From assembly GCF_017220215.1 (NCBI RefSeq), contig NZ_CP071129.1:744001-808000 (forward strand): a stretch of DNA of 64,000 nucleotides, in the 5' to 3' direction. The stretch is from Caballeronia sp. M1242 (GTDB lineage Bacteria > Pseudomonadota > Gammaproteobacteria > Burkholderiales > Burkholderiaceae). The notes under the pieces are model-generated. The model did no database searches. It had not been told where the DNA came from and saw only the letters and a list, made by a program, of their open reading frames with translations. Of this stretch, positions 1 to 9,270 are shown in pieces (within the stretch, counting starts at the first letter, position 1; each line of letters starts with the position of its first letter). The translations under genes and the position numbers were made by a program.

Positions 1-26
1 CAGGGCATTCGGCCGCGCCGCAATAT

Positions 27-794
27 ATGCAGCGGCGGTCAATAAGCGATATATTCGCGGTCATGACAAAACCGTGTCCGCCCCGTCCGAAAGCCGTTCC
101 CGAGCCCGCCACATGGGACGCCCGGCTCGCCCGCCGCCTCGTCACGCCGCTCGTCGGCACGCCCGTCACGCCGAATCATCTGACGACCGTTCGCCTTGCT
201 ATCGGGCTCGGCGGCGCGTACTACCTTTCGCTCGGCGAATTCTGGCTGTGCTCGCTCGGCGCGCTTCTGATCGCGCTGTCAAATTTCGTCGATCACACGG
301 ATGGCGAGCTTGCGCGCATCAGCGGTCAGTCGAGTAAGATCGGACACTTTTACGACCTTGCGTGCGACGCGCTCGTGACCGTGCTGCTCTTCGCGGGCAT
401 CGGTTTTTACGTCGCGGTGCATCATCCTGCGTACGCGACGGCCGCGCAGTGGCTCGGCGGCGTGGCGGGCGTCGCGGTCGCGCTCATTTTCTTCCTGCGC
501 ATGCGCATCGAGTCGATGGTCGGCAAGTCCGGCACCAAGCAGGCAACGGTCGCCGGCTTCGAAACCGAAGACGTGCTGTATCTGCTGCCGGTCGTGACGG
601 TGCTGAACGGCATGACGCCGTTCTTGATCGCGGCGGCCATCGGCGCGCCGTTGTTCGCGGTGTTCGTCGCGGTGGACTACCGGCGCGTGACGCGCCGCGT
701 GCGCGCCGAAGCCACCGTACGCGCGAAGGCACAGACGGCACAGACGGCGCACGCCGCGCGCAAGGACGGCAACGATTTTCAGGCGGTGAGATGA
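27..794 (+). CDS. CDP-alcohol phosphatidyltransferase family protein
   Basis: Integral membrane enzyme that moves a phospho- or phosphono-group from a CMP-activated donor to an alcohol. The family signature DxxDGxxARx8GxxxDxxxD is intact: D89, D92-G93, A96-R97, G106, D110 and D114, so the metal/CDP site should be functional. Several hydrophobic segments follow. The 255 aa length is normal. A second ATG at residue 13 is an alternative start. Its stop overlaps the next start as ATGA, and it heads an operon containing PEP mutase and nucleotidyltransferases. The inferred donor is therefore a CMP-phosphonate such as CMP-AEP, and the acceptor a lipid or glycan alcohol. The acceptor cannot be read from the sequence. 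Confidence 0.88.
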   Translation: MQRRSISDIFAVMTKPCPPRPKAVPEPATWDARLARRLVTPLVGTPVTPNHLTTVRLAIGLGGAYYLSLGEFWLCSLGALLIALSNFVDHTDGELARISGQSSKIGHFYDLACDALVTVLLFAGIGFYVAVHHPAYATAAQWLGGVAGVAVALIFFLRMRIESMVGKSGTKQATVAGFETEDVLYLLPVVTVLNGMTPFLIAAAIGAPLFAVFVAVDYRRVTRRVRAEATVRAKAQTAQTAHAARKDGNDFQAVR

Positions 795-1603
795 GCGATA
801 CGGCAACTCCGGTCAACCAGCAACCTCGACACGCACAGGCGGACCACGCGGGCCGCCCGTCGCCACGCGATATCGACGCGACCCTCAACGGGCGCCTAGC
901 CTCCCTGCCCACGCCGAAGCTGCATGCGGACTACGAGAAACAAGGCTCCTTCCTCTATCTCGACGACTTCCTGCCGCGCGACTACACGGAACGGCTGATC
1001 TCCGCCGTGCACGACGTGATGCCGGCCGTGAACCGCAACTACCTGCCGGGCCACAAGGCGGGCGGCAGCGTGAGCCGTCATACGCTCGACAAGCTCGCGC
1101 CGTTCATCGCGGACCTGTACCGCTCGGAAGCGCTCATCAAGTGGCTGGAGGCGGTGAGCGGCGACAAGCTGCAACTCTCGCCCGAAGACGATCCCCACGC
1201 CTACGCGCTCTATTTCTACACGCGCCCCGGCGATCACATCGGCTGGCACTACGACACGTCTTACTACAACGGCCGCCGCTACACCATGCTGCTCGGCGTG
1301 ATCGACGACTCGTCCTGCCGTCTCGACTACGAACTGCACACGCGCACGCCGAACGCGACGCCGCAGCCCGGCTCGGTGCAGTATCCGCCGGGCGCGCTGG
1401 TGTTCTTCGACGGCGACAAGCTCCGGCATCGCGTCACACCGCTCGGCGAAAACGAGATGCGCGTGTCGCTCACGTTCGAGTACGTCACGAACCCGGAGAT
1501 GCGGCCGTTCCAGCGGTTCATCTCGAACATGAAGGACTCGATCGCGTACTTCGGCTTCAAGCAGGTCTTTCGCCGCAAAGGCGGCAAGAACGGGCCGGCA
1601 TGA
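791..1603 (+). CDS. Fe(II)/2-oxoglutarate-dependent oxygenase, putative phosphonate-tailoring hydroxylase
   Basis: A 270 aa protein with a C-terminal double-stranded beta-helix typical of 2OG-Fe(II) oxygenases (PF13640-like). The metal triad is visible as H153-x-D155 (in GWHYDTSYY) and H213 (in LRHRV). R224 (in EMRVSL) is the likely 2-oxoglutarate-binding residue. Keeping Asp in HxD points to a hydroxylase rather than a halogenase. It starts on the ATGA overlap with the phosphatidyltransferase, and its stop overlaps the next ATG, so all three are translationally coupled. Its place in a phosphonate operon suggests hydroxylation of AEP or of the finished lipid or glycan. The substrate is inference; family membership is secure. 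Confidence 0.85.
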   Translation: MSDTATPVNQQPRHAQADHAGRPSPRDIDATLNGRLASLPTPKLHADYEKQGSFLYLDDFLPRDYTERLISAVHDVMPAVNRNYLPGHKAGGSVSRHTLDKLAPFIADLYRSEALIKWLEAVSGDKLQLSPEDDPHAYALYFYTRPGDHIGWHYDTSYYNGRRYTMLLGVIDDSSCRLDYELHTRTPNATPQPGSVQYPPGALVFFDGDKLRHRVTPLGENEMRVSLTFEYVTNPEMRPFQRFISNMKDSIAYFGFKQVFRRKGGKNGPA

Positions 1604-2616
1604 GCCGCGCGGGCACGTTTCTGCTGTCGATCGGCGTGGTGTTGTTCATCGCGCTGCTCGGCTGGCAAGGGTTCGGCTCCGTCGCGTCGACGCTCGCCGC
1701 CGCAGGTTGGGGCCTCTTCGCGGTGGCCGCGTTTCACTTCGCGCCGCTCGTGCTCGACGCCGGCGCGATCAGCGTGCTCTTCTCCCGCAACGAACGCGAT
1801 GTCACCTTGCGCGACGCGCTGCTCGCGCGCTGGGCGGGCGAATCGGTCAATAGCCTGATGCCCGCCGGGCAGATCGGCGGGCCCATGCTGATGGTCCGCC
1901 ATCTCTCGCAGCGCGGCATGCGCGCGCGCGACGCCGCCGCCGTCATCACCGTCAGCACGACGATGCAGACCGTCGCGCAGCTCCTTTTCGCCCTCGTCGG
2001 CGTCGTGCTGTTGACGAGCTACGCGGCGGGCGGCTCGTCGACGGTCGTGTCGATTGCGGTGCTCGCGGTCGTCGGCGTGATCGGCGCGATGATCTTCGGT
2101 TTCTACCTCGCGCAGCGGCGCGGTCTCTTCGGCCGCGCGATGCGCTTTGCGTCCGGCATCGCCGCGCGCTTTTCGAAGAAGCGCGACTGGTCGTCGCTCG
2201 TCACGCGGGCCGAGGCGGTCGACACGGCGGTTCACGCGCTGTATCTCGAGCGCGGCAAGGTGGCGGCGAGCTTCGGCCTGAGCCTTCTCGGCTGGATCGT
2301 CGGCACGGGCGAAGTCTGGATCGTGCTCGATCTGCTCGGGCATCCGGGCGGCTGGACCGAAGCGCTGCTGCTCGAAAGTCTCGGTCAGGCGATTCGCGGC
2401 GCGGCGTTCGCCATTCCCGGCTCGCTCGGCGTGCAGGAAGGCGGTTATCTGCTGCTCGCGCGCCTCGTCGGCCTGCCGCCCGAAACGGCGCTGGCGCTCT
2501 CGCTCGCCAAGCGCGCCCGCGAGCTCTTGCTCGGCGTGCCGGGCATCGTCTATCTGCATTTCGTTGAAAAAGGCTGGCAGCGCCGTCGTCTTGCGCGCGT
2601 GCCGGATATCGACTGA
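1600..2616 (+). CDS. Lysylphosphatidylglycerol synthase TM-region/flippase-like membrane protein (PF03706, HpnL-like)
   Basis: A 338 aa polytopic membrane protein of the UPF0104/PF03706 type, the fold shared by the MprF flippase domain and HpnL. Evidence is the repeated hydrophobic helices and motifs such as ESVNSLMPAGQIGGP near residue 85 and AIPGSLGVQEGGYLLLARL near residue 270, which are conserved in this family. The start is the ATG in the ATGA overlap with the upstream stop. Members of this family sit next to lipid-modifying enzymes and are thought to move modified lipids across the inner membrane. Here the inferred cargo is the phosphonolipid or a phosphonate-bearing carrier. No catalytic residues are expected. 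Confidence 0.82.
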   Translation: MSRAGTFLLSIGVVLFIALLGWQGFGSVASTLAAAGWGLFAVAAFHFAPLVLDAGAISVLFSRNERDVTLRDALLARWAGESVNSLMPAGQIGGPMLMVRHLSQRGMRARDAAAVITVSTTMQTVAQLLFALVGVVLLTSYAAGGSSTVVSIAVLAVVGVIGAMIFGFYLAQRRGLFGRAMRFASGIAARFSKKRDWSSLVTRAEAVDTAVHALYLERGKVAASFGLSLLGWIVGTGEVWIVLDLLGHPGGWTEALLLESLGQAIRGAAFAIPGSLGVQEGGYLLLARLVGLPPETALALSLAKRARELLLGVPGIVYLHFVEKGWQRRRLARVPDID

Positions 2617-2641
2617 TTCACCCTCGAAGGGAACCACAACC

Positions 2642-3418
2642 ATGCGCGCAATTATTCTTGCGGCCGGGATGGGACTGCGTCTTGTTCAGCCCGAAGGCCA
2701 GCAAAAGCCGAAATGCCTGCTGCGCTTTGGCGACGCCTCGCTCCTCGAACGCCATCTTCATTATCTGAAGGGCGCGGGCGTCGATGAAATCGTCTTTGTC
2801 ACCGGCTTCAAGCACGAACAGATCGAGGCCGAACTCGCGTCGATCGACTGGAAGCCGAAAACGGAAATCGTCGTGAACGAGGAATTCACGCTCGGCAGCG
2901 TGCTGTCCGTGCATACCGCGCGCGAAGCGATGACGCGCGGCGGCGACGTGCTGCTGATGGACGCCGACGTGCTCTACGACGAGCGCATCATCGAACCGCT
3001 GGTCGCGGGCGGCGCCGTGAATCGCCTGCTGATCGACCGTGACTTCGAAGCCGGCGACGAGCCGGTGAAGCTGTGCGTCGAGAACGGCGTGCCGGTGGAA
3101 CTGCGCAAGCAGGTCGCGGCGGGCCTGAACTACGACACCATCGGCGAATCGGTCGGCTTCTTCCGCTTCGACGAGAAAACGGCCGCGCGTCTCGCCGATA
3201 TCGTCGCGGATTATGTCGAAACGGGCCGCGCGAAGATGCCGCACGAAGAAGCGGTGCGCGACCTGCTGCTGGAAAAAGCCCACGTGTTCGATATCGCCGA
3301 TGTGACCGGCGCGCCGTGGATCGAAATCGACTTTCAGAACGACGTGAAGCGCGCAGCCGACGAAGTGCTGCCGCAGTTGCAACCGCTACGTCAGTTTGCA
3401 GGAGCCTCCCAACAATGA
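2642..3418 (+). CDS. Nucleotidyltransferase, probable CTP:phosphonate (or phosphocholine-like) cytidylyltransferase
   Basis: A 258 aa Rossmann-type NTP transferase. The nucleotide signature is intact: LAAGMGLRL at residues 6-14 with R13, and KPK at 22-24. A metal-binding DAD sits at 107-109. The start chosen is the ATG just before [10 protein letters not shown], preceded by GAAGGG; the frame is open further upstream but lacks the family fold. Its stop overlaps the PEP mutase start as ATGA. In phosphonate gene clusters such enzymes (PntC type) make CMP-2-aminoethylphosphonate from CTP and AEP, which would supply the CDP-alcohol transferase at the head of the operon. Sugar-nucleotide or phosphocholine activation cannot be excluded from sequence alone. 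Confidence 0.85.
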   Translation: MRAIILAAGMGLRLVQPEGQQKPKCLLRFGDASLLERHLHYLKGAGVDEIVFVTGFKHEQIEAELASIDWKPKTEIVVNEEFTLGSVLSVHTAREAMTRGGDVLLMDADVLYDERIIEPLVAGGAVNRLLIDRDFEAGDEPVKLCVENGVPVELRKQVAAGLNYDTIGESVGFFRFDEKTAARLADIVADYVETGRAKMPHEEAVRDLLLEKAHVFDIADVTGAPWIEIDFQNDVKRAADEVLPQLQPLRQFAGASQQ

Positions 3419-5112
3419 ACGCACCCCGCACCATTCCCGTCGGCTACTCGCGCACCATGCGCCTGCGCGAGATGCTGCAAAGCAGCCGCCTCGAATTCCT
3501 GATGGAAGCGCACAACGGCATATCCGCGCGCATCGCGAAGGAAGCCGGTTTCAAGGCGATCTGGGGCTCGGGCCTATCGATCTCCGCGCAGTTCGGCGTG
3601 CGCGACAACAACGAAGCGAGCTGGACGCAGGTTGTCGATAACCTCGAATTCATGGCCGACGCGAGCGATCTGCCGATTCTGCTCGACGGCGACACCGGCT
3701 ACGGCAACTTCAACAACGTGCGCCGGCTCGTGAAGAAGCTGGAGCAGCGCGGGATCGCGGGCGTGTGCATCGAGGACAAGCAGTTCCCGAAGACCAACAG
3801 CTTCATCAACGGCGAAGCGCAGCCGCTCGCCGACATCGACGAATTCTGCGGCAAGATCAAGGCCGGCAAGGATTCGCAAAGCGATCCTAACTTTTCGATC
3901 GTGGCGCGCGTCGAGGCGCTGATCGCGGGTTGGGGCATGGAGGAGGCGCTCAAGCGCGCCGAGGCGTATCGCCAGGCGGGCGCGGACGCGATCCTGATCC
4001 ACAGCAAGCTCTCGAAGCCCGACGAAATCCTGACCTTCGCGCGCGAATGGGCCGGGCGCGGTCCGCTCGTGATCGTGCCGACGAAGTACTACAGCACGCC
4101 GACCGACGCGTTCCGTCAGGCGGGCATCAGCTGCGTGATCTGGGCGAACCATCTGATTCGCGGCGCCGTTTCGGCGATGCAGGCCATCGCAAAGGAAATC
4201 CACGACAGCGAAACGCTCGTCAATGTGGAAGACCGCATTGCGACGGTCAACGAGATTTTCCGCCTGCAAGACGCCGACGAGTACTCCGCAGCGGAGAACA
4301 TCTATCTGACGGCCGCCAACGAGAAGCGCAGCGCGGTCGTGCTGGCGGCGAGCCGCGGCGCGGGCCTCGAAGCCGTGACGGCGGATCGTCCGAAAGTGAT
4401 GCTGCCGGTCGCGGGCAAGCCGCTTTTGCGCCATCTCGTCGAGGCGTTCAAGAAGGAAGGCATCAACGACATCACCGTCGTCGGCGGCTACCGTGCCGAT
4501 GCGATCGATACGTCGGGCGTACGGCTCGTCGTGAATGACAAGCACGCGTCGACGGGCGAACTGGCATCGCTCGCGTGCGCCGCGAAGCACATCACCGGCG
4601 ACACGGTGCTCTCCTACGGCGACCTGCTGTTCCGCAGCTATATCCTGCGCGATCTCGTCGAATCGCCGAGCGACTTCTGCGTCGTCGTCGATTCGTCGCA
4701 GACGCCGCAATCGGGCGCCTCCGCGACCGACTTCGCTTACTGCTCGCAACCGGATGACCGCGCGCTCTTCGGCCAGAAGGTGTGGCTGGAAAGCGTCGTC
4801 GGCGCGGGACACGCCCTGACCGAAGGACGCGCGCCGCAGGGCCGCTGGATGGGTCTCATCAATGTGCGCGGCGGCGCGCGTGACCGTCTGCTCGCGGTGC
4901 TCGCGCAGCTTCAGGCGCGCCCCGACTTCGATACGCTCGACATGGCCGCGCTGCTGAATGCGCTCGTCGCGGCGGGCGAAAAGATCGAGGTGCAGTACGT
5001 GCACGGCCATTGGCGCGGCGTGAACGACCTCGACGATTTCCGCCGCGCGGGCGACTTCGCGCACGGTCAAACGCCGATCGGCTCGGAAGGTCTGGAGAAC
5101 GCGCGTGATTGA
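3415..5112 (+). CDS. aepX: Phosphoenolpyruvate mutase fused to a divergent nucleotidyltransferase domain
   Basis: The committing step of phosphonate biosynthesis: isomerises PEP to phosphonopyruvate, making the C-P bond. Residues 1 to about 290 are a PEP mutase/isocitrate-lyase barrel with DGDTGYG at 91-97 and the diagnostic EDKxxPKxNS motif at 120-129, which separates mutases from other superfamily members. Residues about 303-565 are a nucleotidyltransferase-like domain. Its signature is altered: LAASRGAGL at 310-318 lacks the usual Gly and Arg of LAAGxGxRL, although RPK (325-327) is kept, and only GD (402-403) stands where a DxD is usual. Mutase-PntC fusions are known. Here a separate intact nucleotidyltransferase lies directly upstream. 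The gene overlaps both neighbours. Confidence 0.95.
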   Translation: MNAPRTIPVGYSRTMRLREMLQSSRLEFLMEAHNGISARIAKEAGFKAIWGSGLSISAQFGVRDNNEASWTQVVDNLEFMADASDLPILLDGDTGYGNFNNVRRLVKKLEQRGIAGVCIEDKQFPKTNSFINGEAQPLADIDEFCGKIKAGKDSQSDPNFSIVARVEALIAGWGMEEALKRAEAYRQAGADAILIHSKLSKPDEILTFAREWAGRGPLVIVPTKYYSTPTDAFRQAGISCVIWANHLIRGAVSAMQAIAKEIHDSETLVNVEDRIATVNEIFRLQDADEYSAAENIYLTAANEKRSAVVLAASRGAGLEAVTADRPKVMLPVAGKPLLRHLVEAFKKEGINDITVVGGYRADAIDTSGVRLVVNDKHASTGELASLACAAKHITGDTVLSYGDLLFRSYILRDLVESPSDFCVVVDSSQTPQSGASATDFAYCSQPDDRALFGQKVWLESVVGAGHALTEGRAPQGRWMGLINVRGGARDRLLAVLAQLQARPDFDTLDMAALLNALVAAGEKIEVQYVHGHWRGVNDLDDFRRAGDFAHGQTPIGSEGLENARD

Positions 5113-6271
5113 GGCCGCCCAGTTCGTCGAGGCGGCGCGCGCGCGCGGCTTCGACTGGTATGCGGGCGTGCCGTGCTCGTTTCTCACCCCGTTCATCAAC
5201 TACGTGCTGCAGGACGAATCGCTCCATTACGTATCGGCGGCGAATGAAGGCGATGCCGTCGCGCTGCTCGCGGGCGTGGCGCTTGGCGCGGGAAGCGGCG
5301 AGCGCAAACGTCGCGGCATCGCGATGATGCAGAACTCCGGGCTCGGCAACGCGGTGAGCCCGCTGACCTCGCTCACTTGGACGTTCCGGCTGCCGCAGCT
5401 TCTAATCGTGACGTGGCGCGGCCAGCCGGGCGTCGCCGACGAGCCGCAGCACGCGCTGATGGGCCCGATCACGCCGCAGATGCTCGACACGATGGAGATA
5501 CCGTGGGAGCTTTTCCCGACGGAAGCGGACGCCATCGGTCCGGCGCTCGACCGCGCGACCGAATACATGGACCGCACCGGCCGTCCGTATGCGCTCGTGA
5601 TGCAGAAGGGCAGCGTCGCGCCGTATGAACTGAAGAAGATCGGGCTGTCGGGCGTGCGCTCGACCGAAGCGCACGCGCCGGTCGACCGATTCGAAGGCGA
5701 GCGCGTGACGCGTCATGCCGCGCTGGAGCGCGTGATCGCACGCACGCCTAAGGATTCGACGGTCGTGCTGGCCTCGACCGGCTTCTGCGGCCGCGAGCTG
5801 TACGCCATCGACGACCGCGAGAACCAGCTGTATCTCGTCGGCTCAATGGGCTGCGTGACGCCGATGGCGCTCGGGCTCGCGCTGTCGCGACCCGATCTGA
5901 CCGTCGTCGCGCTCGACGGCGACGGCGCCGCGCTCATGCGCATGGGCGCGTTCTCGACGCTCGGCGCCTACGGCCCGGCGAACCTGATCCACCTGTTGCT
6001 CGACAACGGCGCGCACGAATCGACCGGCGGACAGGCGACCGTCTCACGCGGCGTCGATTTCGCGTCGATCGCGTCGGCGTGCGGCTACGCGCTCGCGCTC
6101 GACGGCGACGACATCGGCGTGATCGACCGCCTCTTCGACGCGCAAGCGCCCGAAGGCGCGCGCTTCGCGCGGCTGTCGATCCGCACCGGCACGCCCGCCG
6201 ACCTGCCGCGCCCGAAGATCACGCCGGAAGACGTGCGCGCGCGTCTGCAACGACACATCGGAGAACGCTGA
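5105..6271 (+). CDS. aepY: Phosphonopyruvate decarboxylase
   Basis: Thiamine-diphosphate enzyme that decarboxylates phosphonopyruvate to phosphonoacetaldehyde, pulling the unfavourable mutase equilibrium forward. The Glu that activates ThDP is in NEGD (E48). The ThDP-Mg motif starts at GDG 272-274 and ends at N301, the usual spacing. Length is 388 aa, normal for Ppd. It uses a GTG start overlapping the mutase gene by 8 bp, and its TGA overlaps the next ATG by one base, so expression is tightly coupled. Adjacent mutase and AEP transaminase make the assignment firm over other small ThDP decarboxylases such as sulfopyruvate decarboxylase. Confidence 0.95.
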   Translation: MIEAAQFVEAARARGFDWYAGVPCSFLTPFINYVLQDESLHYVSAANEGDAVALLAGVALGAGSGERKRRGIAMMQNSGLGNAVSPLTSLTWTFRLPQLLIVTWRGQPGVADEPQHALMGPITPQMLDTMEIPWELFPTEADAIGPALDRATEYMDRTGRPYALVMQKGSVAPYELKKIGLSGVRSTEAHAPVDRFEGERVTRHAALERVIARTPKDSTVVLASTGFCGRELYAIDDRENQLYLVGSMGCVTPMALGLALSRPDLTVVALDGDGAALMRMGAFSTLGAYGPANLIHLLLDNGAHESTGGQATVSRGVDFASIASACGYALALDGDDIGVIDRLFDAQAPEGARFARLSIRTGTPADLPRPKITPEDVRARLQRHIGER

Positions 6272-7335
6272 TGCTGCTGCTCAATCCCGGTCCCGTCACG
6301 CTCACCGAACGCGTGCGCAACAGCCTGTTGCAGACAGACTTGTGCCATCGCGAGCCGGAGTTCTTCGACTTGCAGGACGAAGCGAGAACGCGGCTCGTCG
6401 CGGCATACGAGCTCGATCCCGCGAAGTGGACGGCGGTGCTGATGACCGGCTCCGGCACGGCTGCCGTCGAAAGCATGATCGCGGGCCTCGTGCCGGAAGG
6501 CGGGCGGCTGCTCGTCGTGGAAAACGGCGTGTATGGCGACCGCATCGCGCAGATCGCGGCGCAGTACGGCATCGAGCATGAAGTGCTGAAGTACGAATGG
6601 ATGCAGGCGCCGGACACCGACGCGATCGTCCGTATGATCGACGAGAAGGCGTTCACGCACGTCGCGATCATTCATCATGAAACGACGACGGGCCGCCTGA
6701 ATCCGCTCGATGCGCTCTCGCGGGCGTGCGCCGAACGCGGCGTCGGCCTATTGGTCGATGGCGTGAGCAGCTTTGGCGCCGAAGCGATCGACTTCGACGG
6801 CGGCGGTATCGTCGCGGTGGCGGCGACGGCGAACAAGTGCCTGCACGGCGTGCCGGGCGCGGCGTTCGTGATCGCGCGGCGCGACGCGCTGGCGAAGGCC
6901 GCGAGCCGCACGTACTACCTCGGCATCGCGCGGCTCGCGAAGTTGCAGGACGCGCGCAACACGCCGTTCACGCCGTCGGTGCATGCGTACTACGCGCTCG
7001 TCGAGGCGTTGCGCGAGTTCGAGGACGAAGGCGGCTGGCGCAAGCGCCACGCGCGCTATGCGACGCTGGCCGAGCAAGTGCGAGCGGGCTTTGCGGCGCT
7101 CGGCATCGAGAGCGCGTTGCCGGCGGACGAGTCGTCGGTCGTGCTGCGCGCGTACCGGCTGCCGGCGGGCATCAGCTACGAAACGCTGCACGATGCGCTG
7201 AAGGCCAAGGGCTTCGTGATCTACGCGGGGCAGGGCGGCTTGTCGAAGACCTTGTTCCGCATCTCGACGATGGGCGCGCTCGACGCCAGCGACATGGATC
7301 GCCTGATCGCATCCGTCGCGGAACTGCTGCGTTGA
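6271..7335 (+). CDS. phnW: 2-aminoethylphosphonate--pyruvate transaminase, biosynthetic direction
   Basis: PLP-dependent class V transaminase of 354 aa that interconverts phosphonoacetaldehyde and 2-aminoethylphosphonate. Family marks are LNPGPVTLTERVR at the N-terminus, the ETTTGRLNP loop (137-145), the PLP-ring Asp in LLVDG (D163) and the Schiff-base lysine K189 in TANKCLHG. In catabolic loci phnW sits with phnX. Here it sits with mutase and decarboxylase, so it should run toward AEP synthesis. It is the last gene of the operon: the next gene is convergent and its stop lies only 9 bp away, with no clear hairpin between them. Confidence 0.93.
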   Translation: MLLLNPGPVTLTERVRNSLLQTDLCHREPEFFDLQDEARTRLVAAYELDPAKWTAVLMTGSGTAAVESMIAGLVPEGGRLLVVENGVYGDRIAQIAAQYGIEHEVLKYEWMQAPDTDAIVRMIDEKAFTHVAIIHHETTTGRLNPLDALSRACAERGVGLLVDGVSSFGAEAIDFDGGGIVAVAATANKCLHGVPGAAFVIARRDALAKAASRTYYLGIARLAKLQDARNTPFTPSVHAYYALVEALREFEDEGGWRKRHARYATLAEQVRAGFAALGIESALPADESSVVLRAYRLPAGISYETLHDALKAKGFVIYAGQGGLSKTLFRISTMGALDASDMDRLIASVAELLR

Positions 7336-7344
7336 GCGTAAGCG

Positions 7345-7785
7345 TCAGGGGCCTTTGCAGAAGATCGCCGTGATGAAGGGCGCGACGTGGTGTACGTCTG
7401 CGTCGCTGCCCGCTGCGTCGACCTTTTCCTTCACGGCGTCATCGCTCGCCCAGACGACCACGCCGTAAGCCGAATCCGCGATCGGCTCACCGTTGCCCTG
7501 TTTGAAGATCGGATCGTCCTTCTGGTAGCCGACGACCGCATACACCTTGAATCCGTATGCCGTCAGCGTCGCGCCTTTGACCGCCTTGAACGCGTTGACC
7601 GAGTTCGGCTCCACGCGCATCGGCTTCTTCTCGATCAATCCTTCTTGCTGAAGCGGCGCGATGAAGTCGTGCGCGGTGGAGTGGCAGTCGAGTTGCGCTT
7701 CGATTGCGCGTGCATGCGACGGCGCGGCCGACATGGCGAGCGCGAGGGATGCGGCTAGGCGAAAGAAAAGCGCGGCGGCCTTCAT
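7345..7785 (-). CDS. Hypothetical periplasmic protein
   Basis: A 146 aa protein with a clear Sec signal peptide: basic MKAAALFFR start, hydrophobic core and SHA-RA cleavage site near residue 26. The mature part is small and soluble, with two cysteines (in QLDCHS and the C-terminal AIFCKGP) that could form a disulfide. No known domain is recognised. It stands alone, converging with the phosphonate operon; only 9 bp separate the two stop codons, so the transcripts may overlap. Function unknown. Confidence 0.75.
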   Translation of the reverse strand: MKAAALFFRLAASLALAMSAAPSHARAIEAQLDCHSTAHDFIAPLQQEGLIEKKPMRVEPNSVNAFKAVKGATLTAYGFKVYAVVGYQKDDPIFKQGNGEPIADSAYGVVVWASDDAVKEKVDAAGSDADVHHVAPFITAIFCKGP

Positions 7786-7880
7786 AACGAATCTTCACGG
7801 TGACGGACGAAAGCTTGCACTTTAGCGAGCGCGCAAAATTTGTGCTCGGATCAGCGCTTTCTCGGCATCGCAAAGGGAAA

Positions 7881-7900
7881 CGCCCTTCGTGCGAAGGGCG
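7881..7900 (-). terminator. Probable terminator of the purine operon
   Basis: A 9-bp GC-rich perfect stem (cgcccttcg / cgaagggcg) just past the guanine deaminase stop. On the - strand it is followed by GTTTCCCTTT, a broken T-tract, so termination may be only moderate. Confidence 0.5.
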
Positions 7901-7912
7901 CTTCTCGAACAC

Positions 7913-9241
7913 TTAAGCCGCCAGTTCCAGCGCCGTCGTCCTGCGCCGCTCGCGCTCGTGCACGCGCTTGCCTGCCGCGTAGGTCTCGAATACGGCGCGG
8001 TCATCGCCGAGCAGCGCAAACGCGAACAGCAGTTCTTCGAGCGATTCCACGCGCGCCGTGCGCCGGGCGAGCAGCGGCGTCGCGGCCGGATCGAGCACGA
8101 CGAAATCTGCTTCGCTGCCGGGCGCGAGCGTGCCGATCTTGTCGTCGAGTTCGAGGACTTGCGCTGCGCCCGTCGTCGCGAGCCAGAACATGCGCGTCGC
8201 GCTTAAGTGATGCCCCGTCAGACGCGCGACCTTGTGCGCTTCGTTCATCGTCTGGAGCATCGAAAACGAGGTGCCGCCGCCCACGTCCGTCGCGAGCGCG
8301 ACCGGCATCTTTGACGCGCCAGCTTTCTCGAAATCGAACAAACCGCTGCCGAGAAACAGGTTCGACGTCGGGCAATGCGACGCCACCGCGCCCGTTTCGG
8401 CCATGCGCTGCCGGTCGGTATCGTCGAAATGGATGCAGTGGCCGTACACCGCGCGCCGCCGCAGGAGGCCGTAGTGATCGTAGACGTCCAGATAACTGCG
8501 GTGGCCCGGAAACAGGCTCTCGACCCACTTGATCTCGTCGGTGTTCTCGGCGACGTGCGTCTGAATGAACACATCGCGATGTTGCTGCGCGAGCGCGCCG
8601 CACGCTTCCAGTTGCGCTTCGGTCGATGTCGGCGCAAAGCGCGGCGTCAGCGCGTAATGCTGTCGTCCGCGGCCATGCCAGCGCGCGATGAGCTCGGCGC
8701 TGTCGTCGTAGCCGGATTGCGCCGTGTCGCGCAGAAACTCGGGGCAGTTGCGATCCATCAGCACCTTGCCCGCCACCATGCGCAGATTGCGCGCCTCGCT
8801 TTCGGTGAAGAACGCATCGGCGGATTGCTTGTGTACCGTGCAGTAGACGAGCGCCGTCGTCGTGCCGCACGCGAGCAGTTCGTCGAGGAAAAAGCTCGCC
8901 GTCTCGCGCGCGACGGCTGGATTCTCGAAGCCGCGCTCGGTCGGAAACGTATACGTGTTGAGCCACGGCAACAGACCCGCCGCGGGCGACGCGATCATGT
9001 CCGTCTGCGGAAAGTGGATATGCGAGTCGATGAAGCCCGGCACGATCAGCTTGTCGCGCATGGTGTGCACGGTCGCGTCCGCGCCGAGCGTGTCGCGCAG
9101 CGACGCATACGCGCCCGCCGCGACCACTTTGCCGTCCTCGACGATCAACAGGCCGTCCGCCTCGTACACCGCGCCGTCGGCGGCGAGCGCGGGGTCTTCG
9201 CGGAAGGTGAGCAACTGGGCGCGGTAGGCGGTCTGAGTCAT
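7913..9241 (-). CDS. guaD: Guanine deaminase
   Basis: Zinc amidohydrolase converting guanine to xanthine plus ammonia. It has 442 aa from the ATG before TQTAYRAQLL; the frame stays open upstream but lacks family sequence. The metal motif PGFIDSHIHFPQTD is the guanine-deaminase form of HxH. Further metal ligands lie in QTHVAEN and YGHCIHF, and VALATDVGGGTS is conserved near the C-terminus. It is last in a purine operon with an NCS2 permease, an adenine-deaminase-like enzyme and xanthine dehydrogenase, which would oxidise its product xanthine to urate. Confidence 0.93.
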   Translation of the reverse strand: MTQTAYRAQLLTFREDPALAADGAVYEADGLLIVEDGKVVAAGAYASLRDTLGADATVHTMRDKLIVPGFIDSHIHFPQTDMIASPAAGLLPWLNTYTFPTERGFENPAVARETASFFLDELLACGTTTALVYCTVHKQSADAFFTESEARNLRMVAGKVLMDRNCPEFLRDTAQSGYDDSAELIARWHGRGRQHYALTPRFAPTSTEAQLEACGALAQQHRDVFIQTHVAENTDEIKWVESLFPGHRSYLDVYDHYGLLRRRAVYGHCIHFDDTDRQRMAETGAVASHCPTSNLFLGSGLFDFEKAGASKMPVALATDVGGGTSFSMLQTMNEAHKVARLTGHHLSATRMFWLATTGAAQVLELDDKIGTLAPGSEADFVVLDPAATPLLARRTARVESLEELLFAFALLGDDRAVFETYAAGKRVHERERRRTTALELAA

Positions 9242-9270
9242 GGTGCAACGTCTCCGATTTCTAGTGATGT

